Assembly (NCBI GenBank): GCA_024449915.1
Contig: JAMZAV010003250.1
Span: forward strand, 1-64,000
Reading direction: 5' to 3'
DNA from: Sweltsa coloradensis
Lineage: Eukaryota > Arthropoda > Insecta > Plecoptera > Chloroperlidae
Length of the DNA: 64,000 nucleotides
Position numbers and translations under genes: made by a program. Below are positions 23,464 through 37,399 of the stretch, piece by piece. Position 1 is the stretch's first letter; every line of letters begins with the position of its first letter. The notes under the pieces are model-generated. The model was not told the origin of the DNA. It saw only the letters and a list, made by a program, of their open reading frames with translations, and did no database searches.

Positions 23464-24731
23464 TAGAGGTAATGAGAAATGGTGATATAAAAACCCAAAT
23501 TTCGCGTTTTTCGCGATTTCAAAAAAATTGTCAAAAAGTTACTAGGAAAACGCTTAAGTCCCGCCGCGTTGTTGGATGAGCGTAATTGGTGCATTGAGCT
23601 GCCATGTGTTACGCGGATTTTCTGTTGTTCTGTGCAAAAATCATTACTTAGTCGAAGATTTTTTTTTAAATTAAATAAAATTAAATAAAAATTAATTTAA
23701 TTTTCGATTGCGGTAATTTAAAAAAAAAAAAATCGTAAAATTGCAATTTTCATAAGAAATAATTATTCGATTGCGCTCAAATTTAACACGAGTACATTAA
23801 TTCATGAAATTAAGGTTCTGTGAAAAAATCATTACAATAGGATAAAGCATGTAGGTGTTATAAGTCAAAGAATTGTTTTAAAAAAGAAAAAAACCCGTAA
23901 AATTTCGATTTTCATGAGAATAAATTTTTCGATTACGCTCAAATTTCACACGAATATCTTATTTCATAAAATTAAGGTTCTGTGAAAAAATTATAACAAT
24001 CGGATAAAGCATGTAGGTGTTAGAGGTCGAAGAAATTTTTTAAAAATCGAAAAAAATCGTAAAATTGCGTTTTTTATAAGAAAAAATTTCCCGATTGCGC
24101 TCAAAAACGTGGCAGTTCTAAGTTCAGAGATTTCGAAGACCTCCATAAAATTTCATCGCAATCGGAGTACCGGTTTAGCCGGAATCGTGTTAACAGACAC
24201 ACAAAAATACAAAAAAAAAGAAAAAAAAAAAAAAAACATTACGGATTTTTTTCTCCAGTGTAGTGAAATGGAATCTTCGCTTCGCTCGCTACGCTCGCTA
24301 CGCTCATCCAAAAAATTGTATGCACTGTTATTTTGGTATACTATTTTCGCGGAAGCCGTGATACGCGCCGTTATTTTTAAGGTCTATTTCCGTGGAGCCC
24401 GTGACGTCACGGTACCCCGCCTACCGCGCGCGTAATATTCGGTCTGGACCGGCACCTCCACCAAAACTGGACCGGCACCTCTACATCACTTCACATATTT
24501 GCACACTAAAAGGTCCAATTTCGCGATTTAATTCGCGTTTTACCAGTTTGATACAATTTTGTGCGTTATTTCGCGCTATACACGAAATTTCGCGAAATTC
24601 GCCTTTTTTAAAATGTGTTTTTTTTACATCTCTAAATGATGTAATTCGTCGACAATATTTCATTTTAGGCAATAAAAAGCACATTTAAAAAAATTCGCAA
24701 ATTTCGTTATCACCATTTTTCACTACCTCTA
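23464..24731. mobile_element. hAT-like element copy 1, with nested Helitron-like insertion
   Basis: Ends TAGAGGTAATGAGAAATGG and CCATTTTTCACTACCTCTA are imperfect inverted repeats of about 23 bp. The element is flanked by the perfect 8-bp duplication GTTATAGC (23456-23463 and 24732-24739), pointing to a hAT-type non-autonomous element. Without the nested insertion (23542-24311) it matches the copies at 26955-27485 and 34637-35156. Confidence 0.8.
23542..24311 (-). mobile_element. Helitron-like non-autonomous element, long subfamily
   Basis: On the minus strand it runs from TTGGATGAGCGTAGCGAGCG to GACTTAAGCGTTTTCCTAG, then T. The interior has 2-3 tandem modules of about 160 bp (TTCGATTGCGCTCAAATTT, AAATTAAGGTTCTGTGAAAA, GGATAAAGCATGTAGGTGTT). 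Central tandem repeats, subterminal inverted repeats and a CTAG end together resemble HINE/DINE-1 elements and bivalve pearl-type elements. No coding frame. Confidence 0.65.
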
Positions 24732-26954
24732 GTTATAGCAATCAGGAAAAATACCCGTTTTCTTCAGCCAAGTGGGCCTTGGATAAAAGTGTCCCATACA
24801 GTGATTCTATGTCATTAGTTATCGCGATTCTTCTCTTCATCTTTTTTAAGCCTAGTAAGGCCTACGATAAATAAATCCAAAAATCCGCATTAAGAGTCTA
24901 CCCACTGAGTCACATAACTGCTTTTTAGTAGGAGACAATAAACCAAAGCCTCCAAGCCTACCTTGTAGGTCTCGGCGCAATAAACGAGTGAGCGATAACA
25001 AACCAAAGATCGATATTTTTATTAGGAAATATAACAATCAATGGTATGGACAGAGCGAACATCCGTGGATCAACGCCAAAATCAACAAAACTGATTCAGA
25101 AAAACTTCAAATTTGTATTTGCTTTCAAGAAAAATACCCGTTTTCTTCAGCCAAGGTAGGCCAACGATAAGAGTTTTTCATACAATAAATGTATGTGATT
25201 TGTTGTCGCGATTCTTCTATTTCTTCTTTCTTCAGCCTAGATTGGCCTACGTTAAAAGTTTTTTATACAGTAAGTTATATGTGATTTGTTATAGCAATCG
25301 GGAAAAATACCCGTTTTCTTCAGCCAAGTAGGCCTTGGATAAATGTGTTTTATACAGTGATTCTATGTTATTAGTCATTGCGATTCTTCTCTTCTTTTTT
25401 TTCAGCCTAGTAAGGCCTACAATAAATAAATAAAAAATTGCGCATTAAGAGACTACCCACTGAGTCACATAACTGCTTTTTAGTAGGAGACAATAAACCA
25501 AAGTGTCCAAGCCAACCTTGTAGGCCTCGACGCAATGGACGAGTGAGCGATAACCAACCAAAGATCGATATTTTTATTACGAAATTAAACATCAATGGTA
25601 TGGACAGCGCGAACATCCGTAGATCAACGCCAGAGTCAACAAGGATGATTCAGAACAACTTTTGTATTTGCGTTCAAGAAAAATACCCGTTTTCATCAGC
25701 CAAGTGAGGCCAACGATTAAAGTGTTTCATACAGTGAATGTATGTGATTTGTTGTCGCAATTCTTCTCCTTCTTCTTTCTTCAGTCTAGATAAGCCTTCG
25801 TTAAACGTTTTTATACAGTGAGTTATATGTGATTTGTTATAGCAATCGGGAAAAATACCCGTTTTCTTCAGCCAAGTAGGCCTTGGATAAAAGTGTCTCC
25901 TTACAATAATTCTATGTTATTAGTTTTTGCGTTTCTTCTCTTCTTCTTTTTTCAGCCTAGAAAGGGCCCCTACGATAAAAAAATAAAAAAATCCGTATTA
26001 AGAGTCTCCCACTGACCCATATAACTGCTTTTTTCGTAGGAGACAAAAGAAAAGCGCCAAGCCAACTTTGTAGGCCTCGACGAAAAGGAAACGAGTGAGC
26101 GATAACCAACCCAATGATCGATATTTTTATTAGGAAATATAACCATCAATAATATGGACAGAGCGAACATCCGTGGATCAACCCCAGAGTCAACAATGCT
26201 GATTCAGAAACTTTTGTATTTGCGATAAGAAAATACCCGTTTTCTTCAGCCAAGTGAGGCCAACGATTTAAGTGTTTCATACAGTGAATGTGTGTGATTT
26301 CTTATCGCGATTCTTCTTTTTCTTCTTTCTTCAGCCTAGATAAGCCTTCGTTTAAGGTTTTTTTATACAGTTATTTATTGTATTTGTTATAGAAATGGGG
26401 AAAAATACCCTTTTTTCTTCAGCCAAGTTGGCCTTTGGGAAAAATGTGCCTCATACAGTGATTCTGTTTATAAGTCATCGCGATTCTTCTCTTCTTCTTT
26501 TTACAGCCTAGAAAGGCCTACGATAAAAAAATTTTAAAAAAATCCGCAAAAAAGAGTCTACCCAATCAGTCACATAACTGCTATTTGTGGGGGACAATAA
26601 ACTAAAGCGTCCAACCCAAACCTTGTAGGCCTCGTCGCAATGGACAAGTAAGCGAAAAACATGCAACCAAAGATTGATATTTTTATTGGGAAATATAACG
26701 ATCAATGGTTTTGGACAGAGCGAACATCCTGGATCAACGCCAGAATCAATAAGGCTGATTCAGAACAATTTTTGTATTTGCGTTAAAGAAAAATACCCGT
26801 TTTCTTCAGCAAGTAAGGCCAACGATTAAAGTGTTTCATACAGTGATGTATGTATGTGATTTGTTATCTCGATTCTTCTTTTTCTACTTCTTCAGCCTAC
26901 ATAAGCCTTCGTTATAGGTTTTTATACAGTGAGCTATATGTGATATGTTATAGC

Positions 26955-27485
26955 TAGAGGTAATGAGAAATGGTGATATAAAAACCCAAATTTCGCGTTT
27001 TTCGCGATTTCAAAAAAATTGGCAAAAAGTTACTAAAAAATCAAAAAATCATTTAAAAAAATTGTATGCACTGTTATCTTGGTGTACCTACTATTTTCGC
27101 GGAAGCCGTGATACGCGCCGTTATTTTTTAGGTCTTTTTCCGTTAAGCCCGTGATGTCACGGTACCCCGCCTACCGCGCGCGTAATATTCGGTCTGGACT
27201 GGCACCTCCACCAAAACTGGACCGCACCTCTACATCACTTCACATTTTGCACACTAAAAGGCCCAAATTTCGCGATTTAAATTCGCGTATTGACCAGATT
27301 GATACAATTTTGTTCATTATTTCGCGCTAGGATGTACATGAAATTTCGCAAAATTCGCCTTTTTTAAAATGTGTTTTTTTTATATCTCTAAAAGATGTAA
27401 TTCGTCGACAATTTTCATTTTAGGCAATAAAAGCACATTAAAAAAAATCGCAAATTTCGTTTTTCACCATTTTTCACTACCCCTA
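26955..27485. mobile_element. hAT-like element copy 2
   Basis: Same element, same target site and same GTTATAGC flanks as copies 1 and 3. It differs by many small insertions and deletions scattered along its length. Confidence 0.8.
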
Positions 27486-30400
27486 GTTATAGCAATCAGG
27501 AAAAAATACCCGTTTTCTTCAGCCAGGGGGCCTTGGATAAAAGTGTCCCATACAGTGATTCTATGTCATTAGTTATCGGGGATTTTCTCTTCATCTTTTT
27601 TAAGCCTAGTAAGGCCTACGATAAATAAATCCAAAAATCCGCATTAGAGTCTAACCCACTGAGTCACATAACTGCTTTTTTAGTAGGAGACAATAACCAA
27701 AGCCTCCAAGCCTACCTTTGTAGGTCTCGGCGCAATAAACGAGTGAGCGATACAAACCAAGGATCGATATTTTTATTAGGAAATATAACAATCAATGGGA
27801 TGGACAGAGCGAACATCCATGGAAACAACGCCAAAATCAACAAAACTGTTCAGAAAACTTCAATTTGTATTGCTTTCAAGAAAAATACCCCTTTTCCCTT
27901 TACCAAGGTAGGCCAACGATATGAGTTTTTTATACAATAAAAGTATGTGATTTGTTGTCGCGATTCTTCTCTTTCTTCTTTCTTCAGCCTAGATAGGCCA
28001 ACGTTAAAAGTTTTTTATACAGTAAGTTTTATGTGATTTTTTATCGCGATCGGGAAAAATACCCGTTTTCTTCAGCCAAGTAGGCCTTGGATAAATGTGT
28101 TTTATACAGTGATTCTATGTTATTAGTCATTGCGATTCTTCTCTTCTTTTTACAGCCTAGTAAGGCCTACGATTAATAAATAAAAATTGCGCATTAAAAG
28201 ACTACCCACTGAGTCACATAACTGCTTTTTTAGTAGGAGAAAAATAAACCAAGCGTCCAAGCCAACCTTGTAGGCCTCGACGCAATGGACAGAAAAGCGA
28301 TAACCAACCAAGATCGATATTTTTATTAGGAAATAAAAAAATCCAAAGGTATGGACAAAACGAAAATCCGTGGGTTAACGCAGAATCAACAAGGCTTATT
28401 CAAAACAACTTCAAAATTATATTTGTTATCAAGAAAAATACCCATTTTCTTCAGCCAAGGTAGGCTAACGATAAAAGTTTTTCATACAGTAATTAAATGT
28501 GATTTGTGGTCGCGATTCTTCTATTTCTTCTTTCTTCAGCCTAGATTGGCCCACGTTAAAAGTTTTTATACAGTGACTTATATGTGATTTGTTATAGCAA
28601 TCGGGAAAAATACCCGTTTTCCCTTTAGCCAGTTTTGGGGCCTTGAATAAAAGTGTCTCATACAGTGATTCTATGTTATTAGTTATCGCGATTCTTCTTT
28701 TCTTCTTTATTCTGCCCAGTAAGGCCAACGATAAACAAAATACAAAAATCCGCATTAAGAGTCTACGCACTGAGTCACATAACTGCTTTTTAGTAGAAGA
28801 CAATAAACCAAAGTGTCCAAGCCAACCTTGTAGGCCTCGACGCAATGGACGAGTGAGCGATAACCAACCAAAGATCGATATTTTTATTACGAAATTAAAC
28901 ATCAATAGTATGGACAGCGCGAACATCCGTAGATCAACGCCAGAGTCAACAAGGATGATTCAGAACAACTTTTGTATTTGCGTTCAAGAAAAATACCCGT
29001 TTTCATCAGCCAAGTGCGGCCAACGATAAAAGGGTTTCATACAGTGATGTATGTGATTTGTTGTCGCAATTCTTCTCCTTCTTCTTTCTTCAGTCTAATA
29101 AGCCTTCGTTTTAAAGTTTTTATACAGTGAGTTATATGTGATTTGTTTTTAGCAATCGGGGAAAAAAACCCGTTTTCTTTTATCCAAGTTGGCCTTGGAT
29201 AAAAGTGTCTCCTACAATAATTCTATGTTATTAGTTTTTTGCGATTCTTCTCTTCTTCTTTTTCAGCCTAGTAGGCCTACGATAAAAATAAAAAATCCGT
29301 ATTAAGAGTCTACCCACTGAGCATATAACGCTTTTTTTCGTAGGAGACAATAAACTAAAGTGCCCAAACCAACTTTGTAGGCCCACCCCAAAGGACGAGT
29401 GAGCGATAACCAACCAATGATCGTATTTATTTAGGAAAAATAACAATCAAATAGTATGGACAAGCGAACATCCGTGGATCAACGCCAGAGTCAACAAGGC
29501 TGATTCAGAACAACTTTTGTATTTGCGATAAGAAAAAAACCCGTTTTCTTCACCAATTGGGCCAACGATTTAGTGTTTCATACAGTGAATTTTATGTGAT
29601 TTTTTTATCGCGATTTCTTTTTCTTCTTTCTTCAGCCTAGATAAGCCGTCGTTTAAGGTTTTTATACAGTTAGTAATATGTGATTTGTTATAGCAATCGG
29701 GAAAAATACCCGTTTTCTTCAGCCAAGTTGGCCTTGGACAAAAGTGTCTCATACAGTTAGTCTTTGTTATAAGTTTTCGCGATTCTTCCCTTCTTCTTTT
29801 TTCAGCCTAGTTAGTTTTGGCCTACGATAAATAAATAAAAAAAAATCGCATTTAGAGTCTACCCACTGAGTCCACATACCCGCTTTTAAACCTTGTAGGC
29901 CTCTTTTTAGTAGGGACAATAAACAAGCGTCCAAGCCAACCTTGTAGGCCTCGACGCAATGGACGAGTGAGCGATAACCAACCAAAGATCGATATTTTTA
30001 TCAGGAAATATAACAATCAATGGTTTAGACAGATTGAACATCCGTGGATCAACGCCAGAATCAACAAGGCTGATTCAGAACAACTTTTGTATTTGCGTTT
30101 ATAACAAATACCCGTTTTCTTCAGCCTAGTGAGGCCAACGATAAAAGTGTTTCATACAGTGAATTATATGTGATTTGTTTTTGCAATCGGAAAAAATACC
30201 CGTTTTCTTCAGCCAAGTTGGTCTTGAATAAGGCCTCATACATTGATTCTTTGTAATGTTATCCTGATTCTTCCCCTTTTTCTTTTTTCAGCCTAGTAAG
30301 GCCACGATAAACAAAAAACAAAAATCCGCTTAAGAGTCTACCCCCTGAGTCACATAACTGCTTTTTAGTAGGAGACAAAAACCAAGTGTCCAAGCCAACC

Positions 30401-30720
30401 TTGTAGGCCTCGACGCAAAGGACGAGTGACCGATAACCCCAAAGAAAGATCGATATTTTTATAACGAAATAAAACAATCAATGGTATGGACAGAGCGAAC
30501 ATCCGTGGATCAAAGCCAGAATCACAAGGCTGATTCAGAACAACTTTTGTATTTACTTTCAAGAAAAATACCGTTTTCTTCAGCCCAAAGGGAGGCCCAA
30601 CGATAAAAGGTTTTCATTCAGTAATTTTATGTGATTTGTTATCTCGATTCTTCTTTTTCTTCTATCTTCAGCCTTGTTAGGCTTACATTAAAAGGGTTTA
30701 ATACAGTGATTTGTTATTGT

Positions 30721-31089
30721 GATCGGGAAAATATTGCACTTTCATATTTGTCATAAGGAATTTTTCATAACACTTCATGTCGAATCTTTGGTCTGCTTTT
30801 TGTTGGTCCTCTTTGCGTCTTCAAGACCAGCAAAATATCATAGTTTTTTATTCTTGCACATCTCTAAGAGTAAAATTTCCGTAGTACTAGATAAGTTCTC
30901 AATGTTAATTAATTGAGATTGTTACAAGTTTTGACATTGATAAACTCCGATCCTGTGCCTGTGAAGGGTTCCACTTTACTCTAATTTTGAAAGGATTAGC
31001 CGACATTTTTGTCGTTTCCAGGGGACGCCCGATTGTATCGTTTTTCATAATCTAACAATCTTCGTGGAGGCTCCTTTCATGTCCCCCCC
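30721..31089. repeat. Array spacer block S, copy 2
   Basis: Close copy of 20581-20948, followed by pure subrepeats to about 31325. Confidence 0.8.
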
Positions 31090-34000
31090 GATAAAAGTGT
31101 TTTATACAGTGAGTTGTATGTGATTTGTTATTGCGACCGGGGGGAAAAGTACCCGTTTTCCTAAGGCGAGTTAAGCTTTCAATGAAATTGATTTATTAAG
31201 TTGTTTGTATGTGATTTGTTATCGCGAACGGGTATAGTATTCGTTTTTATACAGCTGATTTAGGCCTACGATTAAGTGTTTTTTTTACAGTTATTGTATA
31301 TGATTTGTTATCGCCTTCAAGAAAAATACCCGTTTTCTTCAGACAAGTTGGCCTTGGATAAAAGTGTCTCATACAGTGATTCTATGTAATGAGTTATCAC
31401 GTTTCTTCTCTTCTTCTTTTTTCAGCCAAGTAAGGCCTACGATAAAAAAATAAACAAAATCCGCATTAAGTGTCTACCCACTGAGTCACATAACTGCTTT
31501 TTTGTAGGAGACAATAAACCAAAGTGTCCAAGCCAACCTTGTAGGCCTCGACGCAATGGACGAGTGAGCGATAACCAACCAAAGATCGATATTTTTATTA
31601 CGAAATAAAACAATCAATGGTATGGACAGAGCGAACATCCGTAGATCAACGCCAGAATCAACAAGGCTGATTCAGAACAACTTTTGTATTTGCGATCAAG
31701 AAAAATACCCGTTTTCTTCAGCCAAGTGAGGCCAACGATTAAAGTGTTTCATACAGTGAATGTATGTGATTTGTTGTCGCAATTCTTCTCCTTCTTCTTT
31801 CTTCAGCCTAGATAAGCCTTCGTTAAACGGTTTTTATACAGTGAGTTATATGTGATTTGTTTCAGCAATCGGGAAAAATACCCGTTTTCTTCAGCCAAGT
31901 TGGCCTTGGATAAAAGTGTCTCATACAGTGATTCTATGTAATTAGTTATCGCGATTCTTCTCTTCTTCTTTTTTCAGCCTAGTAAGGCCTACGATAAATA
32001 AATTAAAAAAATCCGCATTAAGAGTCTACCCACTGAGTCACATAACTGCTTTTTAGTAGGAGACAATAAACCAAAGCGTCCAAGCCAACCTTGTAGGCCT
32101 CGACGCAATGGACGAGTGAGCGATAACCAACCAAAGATCGATATTTTTATTAGGAAATATAACAATCAATGGTATGGACAGAGCGAACATCCGTGGATCA
32201 ACGCCAGAATCAACAAGGCTGATTCAGAACAACTTCAAATTTGTATTTGCTTTCAAGAAAAATACCCGTTTTCTTCAGCCAAGGTAGGCCAACGATAAAA
32301 GTTTTTCATACAGTAATTGTATGTGATTTGTTGTCGCGATTCTTCTATTTCTTCTTTCTTCAGCCTAGATTGGCCTACGTTAAAAGTTTTTTATACAGTA
32401 AGTTATGTGATTTGTTATAGCAATCGGGAAAAATACCCGTTTTCTTCAGCGAAGTTGGCCTTGGATAAATGTGCCTCATACAGTGATTCTGTTATAAGTC
32501 ATCGCGATTCTTCTCTTCTTCTTTTTACAGCCTAGTAAGGCCTACGATAAATAAATTTAAAAAATCCGCAATAAGAGTCTACTCAATCAGTCACATAACT
32601 GCTATTTAGTAGGGGACAATAAACTAAAGCGTCCAAGCCAACCTTGTAGGCCTCGTCGCAATGGACAAGTGAGCGATAAACATGCAACCAAAGATTGATA
32701 TTTTTATTAGGAAATATAACGATCAATAGTATGGACAGAGCGAAAATCCGTGGATCAACGCCAGAATCAATAAGGCTGATTCAGAACAACTTTTGTATTT
32801 GCGTTCAAGAAAAATACCCGTTTTCTTTAGCCAAGTGAGGCCAACGATTAAAGTGTTTCATACAGTGAATGTATATGATTTATTATCGAGATTCTTCTTT
32901 TTCTTCTTTCTTCAGCCTAGAAAAGCCTTCGTTAAAGGTTTTTATACAGTGAGTTATATGTGATTTGTTCTAGCAATCGGGAAAAATACCCGTTTTCTTC
33001 AGCCAAGTTGGCCTTGAATAAAAGTGTCTCATACAGTGATTCTATGTTTTTAGTTATCGCGATTCTTCATTCTTCTTTATTCAGCCCAGTAAGGCCAACG
33101 ATAAACAAAATACAAAAATCCGCATTAAGAGTCTACCCACTGAGTCACATAACTGCTTTTTAGTAGGAGACAATAAACCAAAGTGTCCAAGCCAACCTTG
33201 TAGGCCTCGACGCAATGGACGAGTGAGCGATAACCAACCAAAGATCGATATTTTTATTACGAAATAAAACAATCAATGGTATGGACAGAGCGAACATCCG
33301 TAGATCAACGCCAGAATCAACAAGGCTGATTCAGAACAACTTTTGTATTTGCGATCAAGAAAAATACCCGTTTTCTTCAGCCAAGTGAGGCCAACGATTA
33401 AAGTGTTTCATACAGTGAATGTATGTGATTTGTTGTCGCAATTCTTCTCCTTCTTCTTTCTTCAGCCTAGATAAGCCTTCGTTAACGATTTTTATACAGT
33501 GAGTTATATGTGATTAGTTTCAGCAATCGGGAAAAAAACCCGTTTTCTTCAGACAAGTTGGCCTTGGATAAAAGTGTCTCATACAGTGATTCTATATAAT
33601 AAGTTATCGCGATTCTTCTCGTCTTCTTTTTTCAGCCTAGTAAGGCCTACGATAAATAAATCCAAAAATCTGCATTTTAGAGTCTACCCACTGAGTCACA
33701 TAACTGCTTTTTAGTAGGATACAATAAACCAAAGCGTACAAGCCAACCTTGTAGGCCTCGACGCAATAGACGAGTGAGCGATAACCAATCAAAGATCGAT
33801 ATTATTATTAGGAAATATAACAACTCAATGGTATGCGACAGAGCGAACATCCGTGGATCAACGCCAGTCAACAAGGCTGATTCAAAACAACTTCAAATTT
33901 GTTTTCTTGTTCAAGAAAAATACCCGTTTTCTTCAGCCAAGTTAGGCCAACGATTAAAGTGTTTCATACAGTATTGTATGTGATTTGTTGTCGCGATTCT

Positions 34001-34636
34001 TCTATTTCTTCTTTCTTCAGCCTAGATTGGCCTACGTTATAAGTTTTTTATACAGTAAGTTATGTGATTTGTTATAGCAATCGGGAAAAATACCCGTTTT
34101 CTTCAGCGAAGTTGGCCTTGGATAAATGTGCCTCATACAGTGATTCTGTTATAAGTCATCGCGATTCTTCTCTTCTTCTTTTTACAGCCTAGAAAGGCCT
34201 ACGATAAATAAATTTAAAAAAATCCGCAATAAGAGTCTACCCAATCAGTCACATAACTGCTATTTAGTAGGGGACAATAAACTAAAGCGTCCAAGCCAAC
34301 CTTGTAGGCCTCGTCGCAATGGACAAGTGAGCGATAAACATGCAACCAAAGATTGATATTTTTATTAGGAAATATAACGATCAATGGTTTGGACAGAGCG
34401 AACATCCGTGGATCAACGCCAGAATCAATAAGGCTGATTCAGAACAACTTTTGTATTTGCATTAAAGAAAAATACCCGTTTTCTTCAGCCAAGTAAGGCC
34501 AACGATTAAAGTGTTTCATACAGTGAATGTATGTATGTGATTTGTTATCTCGATTCTTCTTTTTCTACTTTCTTCAGCCTACATAAGCCTTCGTTATAGG
34601 TTTTTATACAGTGAGCTATATGTGATATGTTATAGC

Positions 34637-35156
34637 TAGAGGTAATGAGAAATGGTGATATAAAAACCCAAATTTCGCGTTTTTCGCGATTTCAAAAAAA
34701 TTGTCAAAAAGTTACTAAAAAATCAAAAAATCATTTAAAAAAATTGTATGCACTGTTATTTTGGTATACTATTTTCGCGGAAGCCGTGATACGCGCCGTT
34801 ATTTTTAAGGTCTATTTCCGTGGAGCCCGTGACGTCACGGTACCCCGCCTACCGCGCGCGTAATATTCGGTCTGGACCGGCACCTCCACCAAAACTGGAC
34901 CGGCACCTCTACATCACTTCACATATTTGCACACTAAAAGGTCCAATTTCGCGATTTAATTCGCGTTTTACCAGTTTGATACAATTTTGTGCGTTATTTC
35001 GCGCTATACACGAAATTTCGCGAAATTCGCGTTTTCAAAATGTGTTTTTTCCATCTCTAAATGATGTAATTCGTCGACAATATTTCATTTTAGGCAATAA
35101 AAAGCACATTTAAAAAAATTCGCAAATTTCGTTATCACCATTTTTCACTACCTCTA
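34637..35156. mobile_element. hAT-like element copy 3 (cleanest copy)
   Basis: 520 bp with TAGAGGTAATGAG and CACTACCTCTA ends and flanking GTTATAGC duplications. It lacks the nested insertion of copy 1. The GC-rich centre (GACGTCACGG, CCGCGCGCG) is shared by all three copies. No transposase. Confidence 0.8.
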
Positions 35157-36263
35157 GTTATAGCAATCAGGAAAAATACCCGTTTTCTTCAGCCAAGTGG
35201 GCCTTGGATAAAAGTGTCCCATACAGTGATTCTATGTCATTAGTTATCGCGATTCTTCTCTTCATCTTTTTTAAGCCTAGTAAGGCCTACGATAAATAAA
35301 TCCAAAAATCCGCATTAAGAGTCTACCCACTGAGTCACATAACTGCTTTTTAGTAGGAGACAATAAACCAAAGCCTCCAAGCCTACCTTGTAGGTCTCGG
35401 CGCAATAAACGAGTGAGCGATAACCACCAAAGATCGATATTTTTATAAGAATATAACAATCAATGGTTTGGACAGAGTGAACATCCGTAGATCAACGCCA
35501 GAGTCAACCCAAAGGCTGAATCAGAACAACTTTTGTATTTTCGTTCAAGAAAAATACCCCTTTTCTTCAGCCAAGTGAGGCCAACGATTAAAAGTGTTTC
35601 ATACAGTGAATGTATGTGATTTTTTGTCACGATTCTTCTCCTTCTCCTTTCTTCAGCCTATATAAACTTTCGTTATACGTTTTATACAGTGAGTCATATG
35701 TGATATGTTATAGCAATCGGGAAATAATACCTATTTTCTTCAGCAAAGTTGGCCTTGGATAAAAGTGTCTCATACAGTAATTCTATGTTATTAGTTTTCG
35801 CGATTCTTCTTTTCTTCTTTTTTCAGCCTAGTTAGGCCGACGATAAATAAATAAAAAAATCCGCATTAAGAGTCGACCCACTGAGTCACATAACAGTGCT
35901 TTTTAGTAGGAGACAATAAACAAAGCGTCCAAGCCAACCTTGTAGGCCTCGACGCAATGGACGAGTGAGCGATAACCAACCAAAGATCGATATTTTTATT
36001 AGGAAATAAAACAATCAATGGTATGGACAGAGCGAACATCCGTGGATCCACGCCAGAATCAACAAGGCTGATTCAAAACAACTTCAAAATTGTATTTGCT
36101 TTCAAGAAAAATACCCGTTTTCTTCATTTAAGGTAGGCCAACGATATAAAAGGTTTTCATACAGTTATTGTATGTGATTTGTTATCGCGATTCTTCTTCT
36201 TCTTCTTTCTTCAGCCTTGTTAGGCTTACATTAAAAGGGTTTAATACAGTGATTTGTTATTGT

Positions 36264-36629
36264 GTTCGGGAAAATATTGCACTTTCATATTTTGTCATAA
36301 GGAATTTTTATGAACAACTTAATGTCGAATCTTTGGTCTGCTTTTTGTTGGTCCTCTGTGCGTCTTCAAGACCAGCAAAATATCACAGTTGTAATTATTG
36401 CACATCTCTTATGGTTAAAGTTCCCTTATACTAGATAAGCCCTCAATGTTAATAAATTGAGATTGTTACAAGTTTTGGCATTGAAAAACTCCGATCCTGT
36501 GCCTTTGAAGGGTTTTTTACTCTAATTTTGAAAGGATTAGCCGACATTTTTGTCGTTTCCAGGGGACGCCCGATTGTATCGTTTTCATAATCTAACAATC
36601 TTCGTGGAAGCTCCTTTCATGTCCTCCCC
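36264..36629. repeat. Array spacer block S, copy 3
   Basis: Third copy of the spacer, followed by three pure ~88-bp subrepeats (36630-36900). Confidence 0.8.
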
Positions 36630-36969
36630 GATAAAAGTGTTTTATACAGTGAGTTGTATGTGATTTTTTATTGCGACCGGGAAAAGTACACGTTTTCTTA
36701 AGCCGAGTTAAGCTTACGATAAAATTAATTAATTCAGTGAGTTGTATGTGATTTGCTATCGCGATCGGGAAAGTACCCGTTTTTTTCAGCTGATTTAGGC
36801 CTATGATAAAGTGTTTTATACACTGAGTTGTGTGTGATTTGTCATTGCAATCGGATAAACTACCCGTTTATTTTAGCCGAGTTAGGCAAACGATAAATGT
36901 TGTTGTTGTTGTTAAATTGTTAAAAGTACCCGTTTTCTTTAGCCAAGCTAGGTCTTCGACAGAAAAATC

Positions 36970-37364
36970 GCATTAAGAGTCGACCCACTCAGTCACATAA
37001 CAGATTTTTTGCGGAGGACAATAAACCAAAACTACCAAGCCAACTCTGTAGGCTCCAACGCAATTGACGAATGAGTGATAACCAACCAACGATCGATATT
37101 TCGTATTAGGAAATTTTACAATCAATAGTATGGACAGTGCAAACATCCATGGATAAACGCAAGAATCAACAAGGCCGATTCAGAATTATTGTGTGCCTCG
37201 TTGGTAAAACGGCTCCAAAGCCACCGTTTACAAAATCCTTAGACAAGACCTGGTGGAATTTATTCCAAATCAGAAGAAAACAACTTATAAATTGTGGCGG
37301 GATCGAACCCTGGATCTTCTGCATTGGAAGCAGATACGCTAACCACAAGACTAACGAGCCACAC
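36970..37364 (-). mobile_element. Full-length tRNA-derived SINE at array edge
   Basis: On the minus strand the 5' head has an A-box-like TTGTGGTTAGCG, an anticodon-like arm with a perfect five-pair stem TCTGC/GCAGA and seven-base loop TTCCAAT (triplet CCA), and a B-box GGTTCGATCC. The body then runs into the same core found in every satellite monomer, ending at GACTGAGTGGGTCGACTC. This is the parent form of the satellite's SINE portion, or a close relative. The tRNA head is absent from the array monomers. Confidence 0.8.
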
Positions 37365-37399
37365 AAAAAAGTTATTCATATAGTGATCGTAAGTGATTA

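Noticed and set aside
12972..34405. Recurring 60-150-residue minus-strand open frames in the satellite (translations such as GWLSLTRPLRRGLQGWLG)
   Set aside because: They repeat with the monomer and come from the SINE body, which happens to be open on that strand. Lengths and starts vary with single-base changes and no domain is recognisable.
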